From MGR-bin208 sp043779285 (GTDB lineage: Bacteria; Bacteroidota; Bacteroidia; Chitinophagales; Chitinophagaceae): 16,138 bases of DNA. The stretch covers positions 1 to 16,138 of the forward strand of contig JAYWEL010000260.1 in NCBI GenBank assembly GCA_043779285.1. Direction: 5' to 3'. Within the stretch, counting starts at the first letter, position 1. Every line of letters starts with the position of its first letter. The notes beneath the pieces were generated by a model that saw nothing but the letters and a program-made list of their open reading frames with translations, was not told where the DNA came from and made no database searches. Position numbers and translations under genes: made by a program. Below, piece by piece: positions 6,885 through 14,074 of the stretch.

Positions 6885-9800
6885 ATGAGCACACCCATAC
6901 CAAACGAAGGCACTGATTCAGGTTTTTCTTTTTCAGAAAAAACGGAGCAGGCAAATTCTTTTTTACGAATAGCCGGATTGGAACCATTGGTTGTTCGACC
7001 CGATTCAAATTTTGTAAATGTAGGTGAACGAACCAATGTCACCGGTTCGAAAAAATTTGCTCGACTGATACGAGAAAATCTTTTTGATGAAGCACTAAGT
7101 GTTGCCCGGCAACAAGTAGAGAATGGTGCGCAGATACTCGACGTGAATATGGACGATGCTATGCTGGATGGTGTAGAAGCCATGACTAAATTTTTAAACC
7201 TCGTTCAGTCGGAACCGGACATTGCAAAAATTCCGATCATGATTGACAGTTCGAAATTTTCAATTATCGAAGCAGGATTAAAATGCGTTCAGGGAAAGTG
7301 TATTGTCAATTCCATCTCATTAAAAGAAGGTGAAAAAAATTTTATTGAGCAAGCCATCATTTGTCAGAATTATGGTGCTTCGGTTATTGTCATGGCTTTT
7401 GATGAACAGGGGCAAGCAGATACAAAAGATCGTAAAGTGGAAATATGCTACAGAGCCTATAAAATACTGACCGAACAAGTTGGTTTCCACTCACAAGATA
7501 TTATTTTCGATCCCAATATTTTTGCTGTCGCAACGGGTCTTGAAGAACACAATAATTATGCGGTGGATTTCATTGAGGCCTGCAGGGAAATTAAAAAACT
7601 GATGCCCCTGACAAAAATCAGTGGCGGTGTAAGTAACATGTCTTTTTCTTTTCGGGGAAACGACCACGTACGTGAAGCCATGCACTCGGTTTTTTTGTAT
7701 CACGCCATCAAAGCCGGTATGGACATGGGTATCGTAAATGCAGGTCAGTTAGTAATTTATGATGAGATAGAACCCGGATTAAAAAAATTATGTGAAGATG
7801 TTATTCTGAACATTGAAAATGATACTAATGAAGCCACTGAAAAACTGATTGTTTTTGCAGAATCTGTTAAGGCCAAAGGGAAAGTGAATGAAAAAGATGA
7901 ACGTTGGCGGGAAGCTCCTGTCGAAGAGCGGTTAAAGCATTCTTTGGTAAATGGAATTACGGATTATATCGATATCGATACAGAAGAAGCACGTTTAAAA
8001 TATCCAAGACCATTACATGTTATTGAAGGTCCGTTAATGGATGGAATGAATGTGGTGGGTGATTTGTTTGGCAGTGGAAAAATGTTTTTACCGCAGGTAG
8101 TAAAAAGTGCTAGGGTGATGAAAAAAAGTGTTGCCTGGCTTACACCCTTTATAGAGGCAACAAAAAATGCCCCCCTGCCCCCCAAAGGGGGGTTCACGGA
8201 AGACGCACTTCATTATGAAACTGCCGACCCTACTTTGTATGGCAAATTGATTGAGTTTGCAAAACACAACAGAAGCCAACCAACGGAAGCTGAAAACATT
8301 TTATGGCAAGTTCTTCGAGGCAAGAAATTAGAAAATTATAAATTCAGAAGACAACATATTATCGGTCCTTTCATTGCAGATTTTCTTTGCCTTAAAAGTC
8401 GCTTGGTAATTGAAGTTGATGGCTTAATACATCAGCTTCCAGAAAATATTGAATCAGATCAAGAACGGACTTTGTGGCTTTATGGTCAGGGATTTGAAGT
8501 TCTCCGATTTACGAATGAAGAAGTAATAACAAATATTGATGCTGTTCTCGATGCTATTTTATTGAGATTAAATCTAATTGCTAATTATAAAGACTCTTCC
8601 GAAGTCCCCCCTTCGGGGGGTGGGGGGGCTAAGGTTTTATTGGCAACTGTAAAAGGCGATGTCCATGATATTGGAAAAAATATTGTTGGCGTAGTGTTGG
8701 GTTGCAACGGCTATACTATCATAGACTTGGGCGTTATGGTTCCTGCCAATAAGATTCTGGATACAGCCGAAAAGGAAAATGTGGACATAATCGGTCTCAG
8801 TGGATTGATAACTCCATCCCTGGATGAGATGGTTCATGTGGCGCATGAAATGAAAAGAAGAGGTATGAAACAACCTTTATTGATTGGTGGAGCTACAACT
8901 TCCCGGATGCATACTGCCGTTAAAATTGTTCCACAATATGATCATGGAGTTTTGCATGTATTAGATGCATCAAGAAGTGTAACGACTGTAAGCAATTTAT
9001 TAAATAAAGAAAATAAAGAAAAGCTTTTACAGAAAACAAAAAAAGAATACGACGATCTGCGCAATCAGTTTTTAAATAAAAAAGGGAAAGAATTAATTCC
9101 TTATACAAAAGCGGTCATTACAAAAGAATATTTCGATTGGAAGAATTATGTTCCCACAAAACCTGCCATCGATGGCATCAAGGTTTTCATGGATTATGAC
9201 CTGGGTACTATTGCAAAGTATATTGATTGGGGTCCGTTCTTTATTGCCTGGGAAATGCCCGGTCATTTTCCAGCTGTATTAAATGATAAAATCTTTGGAG
9301 AAGAAGCCAACAAATTATACCATGATGCACAGAAATTGCTGAAACAAATCATTGAAGAAAAATGGTTTTCTGCCAAAGGGGTAATTGGTTTTTGGCCCGC
9401 AAATAGTAATAACCAAGATACCATCACCTTACAAACAAATAATGGTGAAGTAAAACTGGAATCGCTTCGACAGCAATTGAAAAAAGTGATTGGTCAGCCC
9501 AATTTTTCTCTGGCAGATTTTATAAAACCAGACCTATCCCCCCTTTCTGAATTAATGCCTGAATCTAATGCTTCCGACTACATGGGTGCATTCGCCGTTA
9601 CAATAGACGGTGCCAGAAAGCATATTGATAATTTTGCTGCAGAGCATGACGAGTACAACAAAATCCTGGTTCAAATACTTGCAGACCGGTTTGTGGAAGC
9701 CTTTGCAGAATACCTGCACCTGAAAGTAAGAAAGGAATATTGGGGTTATGATAGTGATGAAGTACTGACGACTGAAGAATTGATCCGTGAAAAATATAAA

Positions 9801-10079
9801 GGTATACGACCTGCACCGGGCTATCCGGCTTGTCCCGATCACACAGAAAAAATCAAGTTATTCGAATTGCTAGATGTAACTGAAAACATTGGTATTACGA
9901 TGACTGAAAGTCTGGCTATGGATCCTCCCGCATCCGTATGTGGCTGGTATTTTGCACATCCCGAAAGTCATTATTTTGGTTTGGGTAAAATAAATAAGGA
10001 TCAGTTGGAAGATTATGCAAAAAGAAAAGGGATGACTTATGCAGAAGCTGAGAAATGGATGAGCCCTAATTTATTATGA
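6885..10079 (+). CDS. metH: Methionine synthase folate/cobalamin/reactivation modules, with an in-frame DUF559 nuclease insertion
   Basis: The 1064-aa protein carries the methyltetrahydrofolate-binding barrel (about 36-300, starting NFVNVGERTNVTGSKKF), the helical cobalamin cap (about 330-425), the B12 Rossmann domain (about 583-720, DVHDIGKN at 592-599 with H594 as the expected cobalt ligand) and the C-terminal AdoMet-dependent activation domain (RPAPGYPACPDHTEK and following). Between cap and B12 domain, residues 429-581 have no counterpart in ordinary MetH. At this point E. coli MetH runs from FIEASKEQ through a short linker to MVIATVKGD; here FIEATKN is followed by the insert and then AKVLLATVKGD. 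Removing the insert leaves 911 aa, and with the 338-aa upstream protein 1249 aa, near the E. coli total. All core motifs flanking the insert are intact, so the enzyme could still be active. The gene ends eight bases from the convergent HAD gene. Confidence 0.93.
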   Translation: MSTPIPNEGTDSGFSFSEKTEQANSFLRIAGLEPLVVRPDSNFVNVGERTNVTGSKKFARLIRENLFDEALSVARQQVENGAQILDVNMDDAMLDGVEAMTKFLNLVQSEPDIAKIPIMIDSSKFSIIEAGLKCVQGKCIVNSISLKEGEKNFIEQAIICQNYGASVIVMAFDEQGQADTKDRKVEICYRAYKILTEQVGFHSQDIIFDPNIFAVATGLEEHNNYAVDFIEACREIKKLMPLTKISGGVSNMSFSFRGNDHVREAMHSVFLYHAIKAGMDMGIVNAGQLVIYDEIEPGLKKLCEDVILNIENDTNEATEKLIVFAESVKAKGKVNEKDERWREAPVEERLKHSLVNGITDYIDIDTEEARLKYPRPLHVIEGPLMDGMNVVGDLFGSGKMFLPQVVKSARVMKKSVAWLTPFIEATKNAPLPPKGGFTEDALHYETADPTLYGKLIEFAKHNRSQPTEAENILWQVLRGKKLENYKFRRQHIIGPFIADFLCLKSRLVIEVDGLIHQLPENIESDQERTLWLYGQGFEVLRFTNEEVITNIDAVLDAILLRLNLIANYKDSSEVPPSGGGGAKVLLATVKGDVHDIGKNIVGVVLGCNGYTIIDLGVMVPANKILDTAEKENVDIIGLSGLITPSLDEMVHVAHEMKRRGMKQPLLIGGATTSRMHTAVKIVPQYDHGVLHVLDASRSVTTVSNLLNKENKEKLLQKTKKEYDDLRNQFLNKKGKELIPYTKAVITKEYFDWKNYVPTKPAIDGIKVFMDYDLGTIAKYIDWGPFFIAWEMPGHFPAVLNDKIFGEEANKLYHDAQKLLKQIIEEKWFSAKGVIGFWPANSNNQDTITLQTNNGEVKLESLRQQLKKVIGQPNFSLADFIKPDLSPLSELMPESNASDYMGAFAVTIDGARKHIDNFAAEHDEYNKILVQILADRFVEAFAEYLHLKVRKEYWGYDSDEVLTTEELIREKYKGIRPAPGYPACPDHTEKIKLFELLDVTENIGITMTESLAMDPPASVCGWYFAHPESHYFGLGKINKDQLEDYAKRKGMTYAEAEKWMSPNLL
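8169..8192. repeat. Left inverted repeat of the metH insertion
   Basis: The repeat reads G, C6, TG, C6, AAA, G6. The inner part (8178-8192) is itself a perfect 6-bp hairpin with an AAA loop. Its reverse complement matches the right end (8606-8629) at 21 of 24 positions. It is translated as part of MetH (APLPPKGG, residues 429-436). Confidence 0.85.
8606..8629. repeat. Right inverted repeat of the metH insertion
   Basis: The repeat reads C6, TTC, G6, T, G7, C. Bases 8606-8620 form a C6/G6 hairpin with a TTC loop, mirroring the left end (three differences in 24). It encodes PPSGGGG (575-581) just before the first conserved B12-domain residues. The seven-G run at 8622-8628 is a possible slippage or sequencing-error site. 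Confidence 0.85.
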
Positions 10080-10087
10080 TAAACATA

Positions 10088-10699
10088 TTAAAGCAAACCA
10101 TACAGTTGAAGTTCGCTTCTTAATTGTTCTGGATCCTGAAAATGTATGCTATTAATATTCAATGCTTCGGCAGCTTTTATATTACGTAGGTTATCATCGA
10201 TAAATAAAGCATTGCTCCGGCTTACCTGATAGCGATCCAATAAGCGTTCATAAATTTCGGGGAAAGGTTTTCTTATTTTTTCTTCTCCACTGACAACCCT
10301 TCCATCAAACCAAAATAAAAAATCAAATCGGCTTAATGCAATAGGAAACAGTTCTTGGCTCCAATTCGTCAATGCATAAAATCGCAGTGTTCCGTTTTTC
10401 TTTAACTCCCGAAAAATTTCAACAGAATCCGGAATGGGGCCTTTTAGCATTTCGGACCAACGATCATAGTAATCACGAATAGGCTTTTCCCAGTCAGGAA
10501 ATAATTTTATCCTTTCTTCCACCGCTTCGTCTATTGGTTTACCTGCATCCTGGTCTTCGTTCCAATCCATCGTACACACCTCCTCGAAGAAATATTTTTT
10601 TTCTTCTTCCGTATCAAAATAATTTTTGAATACATATTCCGGATTCCAGTCAATCAACACCGCACCCAAATCAAAAATAATTGTATTGATTGCAAGCAT
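10088..10699 (-). CDS. HAD-superfamily (subfamily IA) hydrolase, YihX-like
   Basis: This 203-aa cytosolic phosphatase-type protein has the HAD motifs: I at IIFDLGAVLID (nucleophile D10), II at ALTNWS (T111), III with K144 in RKPFPEIY, and IV at ALFIDDN (D168, D169). Motif I is DLG, not DxD: the second aspartate is replaced by glycine, as in the YihX group, which I recall as hydrolysing alpha-glucose-1-phosphate. The cap (about 17-90) is the alpha-helical C1 type. Its ATG overlaps the SemiSWEET stop codon by one base (TAATG on the minus strand), indicating translational coupling. A sugar-phosphate substrate is an inference from motif I and neighbours. Its 3' end converges on metH with only eight bases between stops. 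Confidence 0.88.
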   Translation of the reverse strand: MLAINTIIFDLGAVLIDWNPEYVFKNYFDTEEEKKYFFEEVCTMDWNEDQDAGKPIDEAVEERIKLFPDWEKPIRDYYDRWSEMLKGPIPDSVEIFRELKKNGTLRFYALTNWSQELFPIALSRFDFLFWFDGRVVSGEEKIRKPFPEIYERLLDRYQVSRSNALFIDDNLRNIKAAEALNINSIHFQDPEQLRSELQLYGLL

Positions 10700-10953
10700 T
10701 ATTTAAACCGAATTTTAAAATATAACATGATGGAGGACAAAACAAGTATCACCGAGTTGGTATAAATGATGGCCCCATCTTTTATCAATATTCCATATCC
10801 AAGCCAAAGAATAACACTTATTGTGGCAAATAAAAACATATAAATGGAAATATCTTTAGCCGATTTGGTTTTCCAGGTTTTAATGACCTGAGGCAAAAAA
10901 ACTAATGTAGAAATGGTACCTGCCACATAGCCGAGTACTTGAACGGATGTCAT
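10699..10953 (-). CDS. SemiSWEET sugar transporter (PQ-loop/MtN3 family)
   Basis: This 84-aa membrane protein has three predicted helices (about 4-23, 36-57 and 60-80), the size of a single SemiSWEET repeat that functions as a dimer for passive sugar movement. The PQ motif is at 21-22 in FLPQVIKTWKTKSAKDIS; W50 and N66 lie in the positions expected for substrate-pocket residues of this family. The basic end, YFKIRFK, closes the protein. It is coupled by a one-base overlap to the HAD gene, suggesting co-production. Ninety bases separate it from GH97 upstream; a TATCTTTC sequence in that gap could be a weak -7 box of its own. The substrate cannot be read from the sequence; glucose is suggested by context only. 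Confidence 0.9.
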   Translation of the reverse strand: MTSVQVLGYVAGTISTLVFLPQVIKTWKTKSAKDISIYMFLFATISVILWLGYGILIKDGAIIYTNSVILVLSSIMLYFKIRFK

Positions 10954-11025
10954 GATAAATATTTTTTTGCGTATTTAATATTAATGCTGAAAGATAAACA
11001 TTGAAAATACAATAGAATTTTTTCT

Positions 11026-11040
11026 GTCAATAAAATTGAC
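11026..11040. repeat. Short dyad after the GH97 stop
   Basis: GTCAAT-AAA-ATTGAC is a perfect 6-bp dyad three bases beyond the GH97 stop codon (minus-strand reading). In that direction an A-run, not a T-run, follows, so it is not a standard terminator for GH97. It may be an operator for the SemiSWEET gene or simply a 3'-end hairpin. Confidence 0.35.
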
Positions 11041-11043
11041 TGA

Positions 11044-13176
11044 CTAATATTTTTTCAGTTGTTTTATTTCTACTGCACTGGCCGGCATGATACTTATAGC
11101 CGCACCACCGCCTTCGGCCAACTTGAGTTTTAAATTTGTTTTGCTGTCCACAATGTATTTTTCGATGGAATATGATTCCGGATTTTTTTCCCAGTGTGCA
11201 TCTTTTCCATCGCAATAAAGGGTGGCTACATATTTTTTCCCTTCATCCAAAAAATTAAGTGATGTAGTAAATTCTCTTTTTTGCTCATCCGTAATAGCTC
11301 CCAAAAACCAGTTGTTCGATTTTTTTGCTTTGCGTGCAACAATCAGATAATCGCCGGGTTCTGCATCAAGAATTTTTGTGTCATCCCAATCCACAGCTAC
11401 ATCTTTAATAAATTGAAAAGCATCCATTTTAGTTTCATAATTCTCCGGCAAATCTGCAGCCATTTGCAACGGACTATACAGTGTTACAAATAAGGCCATT
11501 TGCTTTACCAGTGTGGTATGTACCTGTTCCTTTTTATTCGCATCAAATTGATTCAGTTTTATCCGAAAGATGCCCGGCGTATAATCCATCGGGCCGCCCA
11601 TTAACCGGGTAAACGGTAAAATGGTTTCATGTTCCGGTGGATTACCAACACTCCAAGCATTGAATTCATTTCCTCTTGCAGCTTCGCTGGCAATCCAGTT
11701 TGGATAGGTACGATGCAGGCCTGTCAAACGAACTGATTCATGCATGTTCACCATAATATTATATGAAGCTGTTTTTTTAGCAGCCCGTTCGTAATGATTG
11801 ACCATCCATTGTCCATCGTGATGTTCGCCACGGGGAATGATTTTTCCTACATAACCAGATTTGACTGTATTCATTCCATGATTGACCATGAAGCGATAAG
11901 CAGTATCCATCCACCTTTCGTAATTAGTTACCGATGCAGATGTTTCGTGATGCATGATAATTTTTACTTTTTTGCTTTTTGCATAAGCAGTCAATGCCTT
12001 TGCATCATAATCGGGATACGGTGTTACAAAATCAAAAACGTCTTCTTTCCATTTACCAAACCAGTCTTCCCATCCTGTATTCCAACCCTCAACCAGTACA
12101 CCGTCAAATCCGTTTTTGGCAGCAAAGTCGATATACTTTTTTACGTTTTTGGTAGTAGCACCATGTCTTCCATGTGGAGAAAGTTGAGACCCCGATTGTG
12201 AATTGCCATAATCCCAGCTTGCTTTACCAATATGCATTTCCCACCATACACCCACATACTTCTGTGGTTTTATCCACGATGTGTTTTTAATTTTCGAAGG
12301 CTCATTCAAATTCAATATCATTTTAGAAGCCAGCAACTCAGGGGCTTTGTCGCTTACAATAATGGTACGCCAGGGAGTTTGAGATGGCGTTTGCAGGTAT
12401 GCTTTGTTTCCAACTGCATCCGGCACAAGATGCGATGTTAATGTAAATGTGCTTTTATCAAGAACCAGGTTCATGGCAGGATAATTCAGCAAGGCCGCTT
12501 CATGAATACTGATGTAAAGTTCTGCTTTCGATTTCATTAACAATGGAGTTTGTACCGCATTTTTATCAAAAAATGTTTTGGCATAAATTTCCTGCGACAA
12601 GGCACTGCTGGATGCATCCACTGCACTCAGTGCTGTTGTATTGTAAATAAATTCATTGGTATCATAATCTCCCGGAATCCAGAATGTTTTATGATCTGCT
12701 CCTACGTTGAACTGAGTGAGTTCGTCAGATACAATAAAGTGATTAAGTTTTTCCTGCACGGGAAATACATACCTGAATCCGATACCGTCATTAAACACCC
12801 GGAAAATAACATGAAGCTTTATACCTGAACCAGACCGGTCAATTAATTGTAACCGCAATTGCCTGTAATTATTTCTGATACTGCTGACCTCACCCCACAC
12901 CGGATTCCATGTTTCATCAAACGTAGATGAATCAACAAATTCAATATTAAAATAAGACAGGTTTACAAGTGGTTCCTTGAACTGCATAGATAAGGAGGAT
13001 GGAAATATGACCATCGTATTTTTATATCCCAATGAATAGGATAATGATCCCTTTTCATTCAAATCCACTTTAAGTTTTATCTGACTGTTTGGAGAATTAA
13101 TTTCTGCAACCGGATTTGCAGAGGCAAAAAAGAAGAAACAGCAAAATAGTATTCCGCAATTCAATTTTAAAAACAT
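11044..13176 (-). CDS. Periplasmic glycoside hydrolase family 97, SusB-like alpha-glucosidase
   Basis: The 710-aa protein has a signal peptide (about 1-20, FCCFFFFASA before NPVAE) without a convincing lipobox, so a soluble periplasmic location is likely. The N-terminal beta-sandwich (about 21-290), catalytic (beta/alpha)8 barrel (about 300-580) and C-terminal beta domain follow the GH97 plan, and the length is near SusB (738 aa). E411 (MHHETS), E480 (NMHESVRLTG), E498 (ASEAARG) and E504 (GNEFNAW) reproduce the spacing of SusB E439, E508, E526 and E532: 69, 18 and 6 residues apart. This favours the inverting alpha-glucosidase class over the retaining alpha-galactosidase class; the SusB numbering is from memory. 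It is followed by SemiSWEET and HAD genes and preceded by the LOG gene, all on one strand. A TATCTTCC sequence about 27 bases upstream could be a weak promoter. Confidence 0.92.
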   Translation of the reverse strand: MFLKLNCGILFCCFFFFASANPVAEINSPNSQIKLKVDLNEKGSLSYSLGYKNTMVIFPSSLSMQFKEPLVNLSYFNIEFVDSSTFDETWNPVWGEVSSIRNNYRQLRLQLIDRSGSGIKLHVIFRVFNDGIGFRYVFPVQEKLNHFIVSDELTQFNVGADHKTFWIPGDYDTNEFIYNTTALSAVDASSSALSQEIYAKTFFDKNAVQTPLLMKSKAELYISIHEAALLNYPAMNLVLDKSTFTLTSHLVPDAVGNKAYLQTPSQTPWRTIIVSDKAPELLASKMILNLNEPSKIKNTSWIKPQKYVGVWWEMHIGKASWDYGNSQSGSQLSPHGRHGATTKNVKKYIDFAAKNGFDGVLVEGWNTGWEDWFGKWKEDVFDFVTPYPDYDAKALTAYAKSKKVKIIMHHETSASVTNYERWMDTAYRFMVNHGMNTVKSGYVGKIIPRGEHHDGQWMVNHYERAAKKTASYNIMVNMHESVRLTGLHRTYPNWIASEAARGNEFNAWSVGNPPEHETILPFTRLMGGPMDYTPGIFRIKLNQFDANKKEQVHTTLVKQMALFVTLYSPLQMAADLPENYETKMDAFQFIKDVAVDWDDTKILDAEPGDYLIVARKAKKSNNWFLGAITDEQKREFTTSLNFLDEGKKYVATLYCDGKDAHWEKNPESYSIEKYIVDSKTNLKLKLAEGGGAAISIMPASAVEIKQLKKY

Positions 13177-13255
13177 AATCCAACTCTTTTATTGATTGGG
13201 AAGATAGGAATAATATGTAAACTGTACACAATGAAACTTATCGCTTTTCAAACAA

Positions 13256-13969
13256 CTACCAGAATTTTTTTCTGAACTTCACTTTATAATTTTGTTTTAC
13301 ATATGCACTAACATGTTTGATCGCTTCGTCATAATCATCCGTTAAAAGAACTAATTCCATATCTTCTTTGGAAATGGTTCCTTCTAAGCACATAAATTCA
13401 ATCATCTCCATCAATGATTCGAAATATTTTTTTCCAAATAACACGATAGGAAATTGTGAAATGCTTTTGGTTTGTACCAATGTAAGCGTTTCAAAAAATT
13501 CATCCATAGTGCCAAACCCTCCGGGCATGATAATGAAAGCATATGAATATTTGGTAAGCAACACTTTTCGAACAAAAAAATGTTCGAAAGTGATTGATTT
13601 ATTTACATATGGATTTGGTTTCTGCTCAAAAGGTAATTGAATATTGCAGCCAACCGACATCCCTCCTTCTTCGAAAGCCCCTCTGTTAGCGGCTTCCATT
13701 ACGCCGGGACCACCACCTGTCATAGTTGCAAAACCAGTTTTGGCAATTCGTCTTCCCATTTCTCTGGCAGCTTTATAATAAGGATGGTCCTCCGAAAATC
13801 TGGCAGAGCCAAAAACAGTTACACAGGGCCCAACAAAATGTAATGTTCTGAATCCTTTGATAAATTGCCAAAACACCCGGAAGGCAAAGAATAATTCATA
13901 GCTCCTGTCTTTGGGTCCTTCAAGATAAACATGTCGTTTAGATGGAATGATCGGTTGTTTCGGAGGCAT
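13256..13969 (-). CDS. LOG-family (TIGR00730) Rossmann-fold nucleotide-binding protein
   Basis: This 237-aa protein carries the two signatures of the 'lysine decarboxylase-like' LOG family: GGGPGVMEAANRGA at 85-98 and PGGFGTMDE at 149-157. Characterised relatives are phosphoribohydrolases that cleave nucleoside 5'-monophosphates, including cytokinin precursors; most bacterial members are not real lysine decarboxylases. An N-terminal extension of about 45 residues with a basic opening precedes the Rossmann core (HFVGPCVTVFGSAR). It is read divergently from xthA across 105 bases, and 79 bases lie between its stop and GH97. Its place upstream of sugar genes may be incidental. The family assignment is firm; substrate and role are not known from the sequence. 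Confidence 0.9.
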   Translation of the reverse strand: MPPKQPIIPSKRHVYLEGPKDRSYELFFAFRVFWQFIKGFRTLHFVGPCVTVFGSARFSEDHPYYKAAREMGRRIAKTGFATMTGGGPGVMEAANRGAFEEGGMSVGCNIQLPFEQKPNPYVNKSITFEHFFVRKVLLTKYSYAFIIMPGGFGTMDEFFETLTLVQTKSISQFPIVLFGKKYFESLMEMIEFMCLEGTISKEDMELVLLTDDYDEAIKHVSAYVKQNYKVKFRKKFW

Positions 13970-14074
13970 AAAATATAAAATGATATTCCGAAAGTTAAAT
14001 CATTCAGTTCAATTTTATTTCGGAAGCTTCACCGCAAAAAATGTAAATTGGCAACTTAAAATCAATTCATTTTT
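13970..14074. promoter_or_regulatory. Divergent promoter region between the LOG gene and xthA
   Basis: These 105 AT-rich bases must hold both promoters. On the plus strand TAAATTGG (14044-14051) is one base from TAnnTTTG and lies 23 bases before xthA. On the minus strand TAACTTTC is a similar near-match before the LOG gene. Neither has a clear TTTG -33 element at the usual distance. Confidence 0.35.

Larger units (their letters stand above)
8169..8629 (+). mobile_element. In-frame mobile element encoding a DUF559 (Vsr-like) endonuclease inside metH
   Basis: About 461 bases bounded by imperfect inverted repeats (8169-8192 and 8606-8629) interrupt metH without stop codons or frame change. The encoded residues 437-573 form a full DUF559 domain: PTEAENILWQVL (466-477), YKFRRQHIIGPFIADF (485-500) with D499, VIEVDG (508-513) with E510 and D512, H516, SDQERT (524-529), and FEVLRFTNEEV (537-547). 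This is the PD-(D/E)XK/Vsr-like pattern, so the nuclease appears intact. Proline- and glycine-rich linkers (APLPPKGG and VPPSGGGG) encoded by the repeats flank it. There is no methionine codon in the insert, so translation as part of MetH, or from a TTG near 8232 or 8243, would be needed. No intein splice residues are seen. No clear target-site duplication is visible. Confidence 0.8.

Noticed and set aside
8088..8279. Minus-strand open frames across the left repeat
   Set aside because: They are reverse-strand shadows of metH and the C/G repeat; the plus-strand translation shows clear domain homology.
8169..8629. Reading the metH insertion as an intein
   Set aside because: No Cys/Ser/Ala N-terminal block, no TxxH motif and no terminal His-Asn followed by Cys/Ser/Thr; the insert is nearly all nuclease domain plus Pro/Gly linkers.
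8169..8629. Reading the metH insertion as a group I or II intron
   Set aside because: There are no stop codons, the frame is preserved on both sides, and 461 bases with so much coding sequence leave no room for an intron core.
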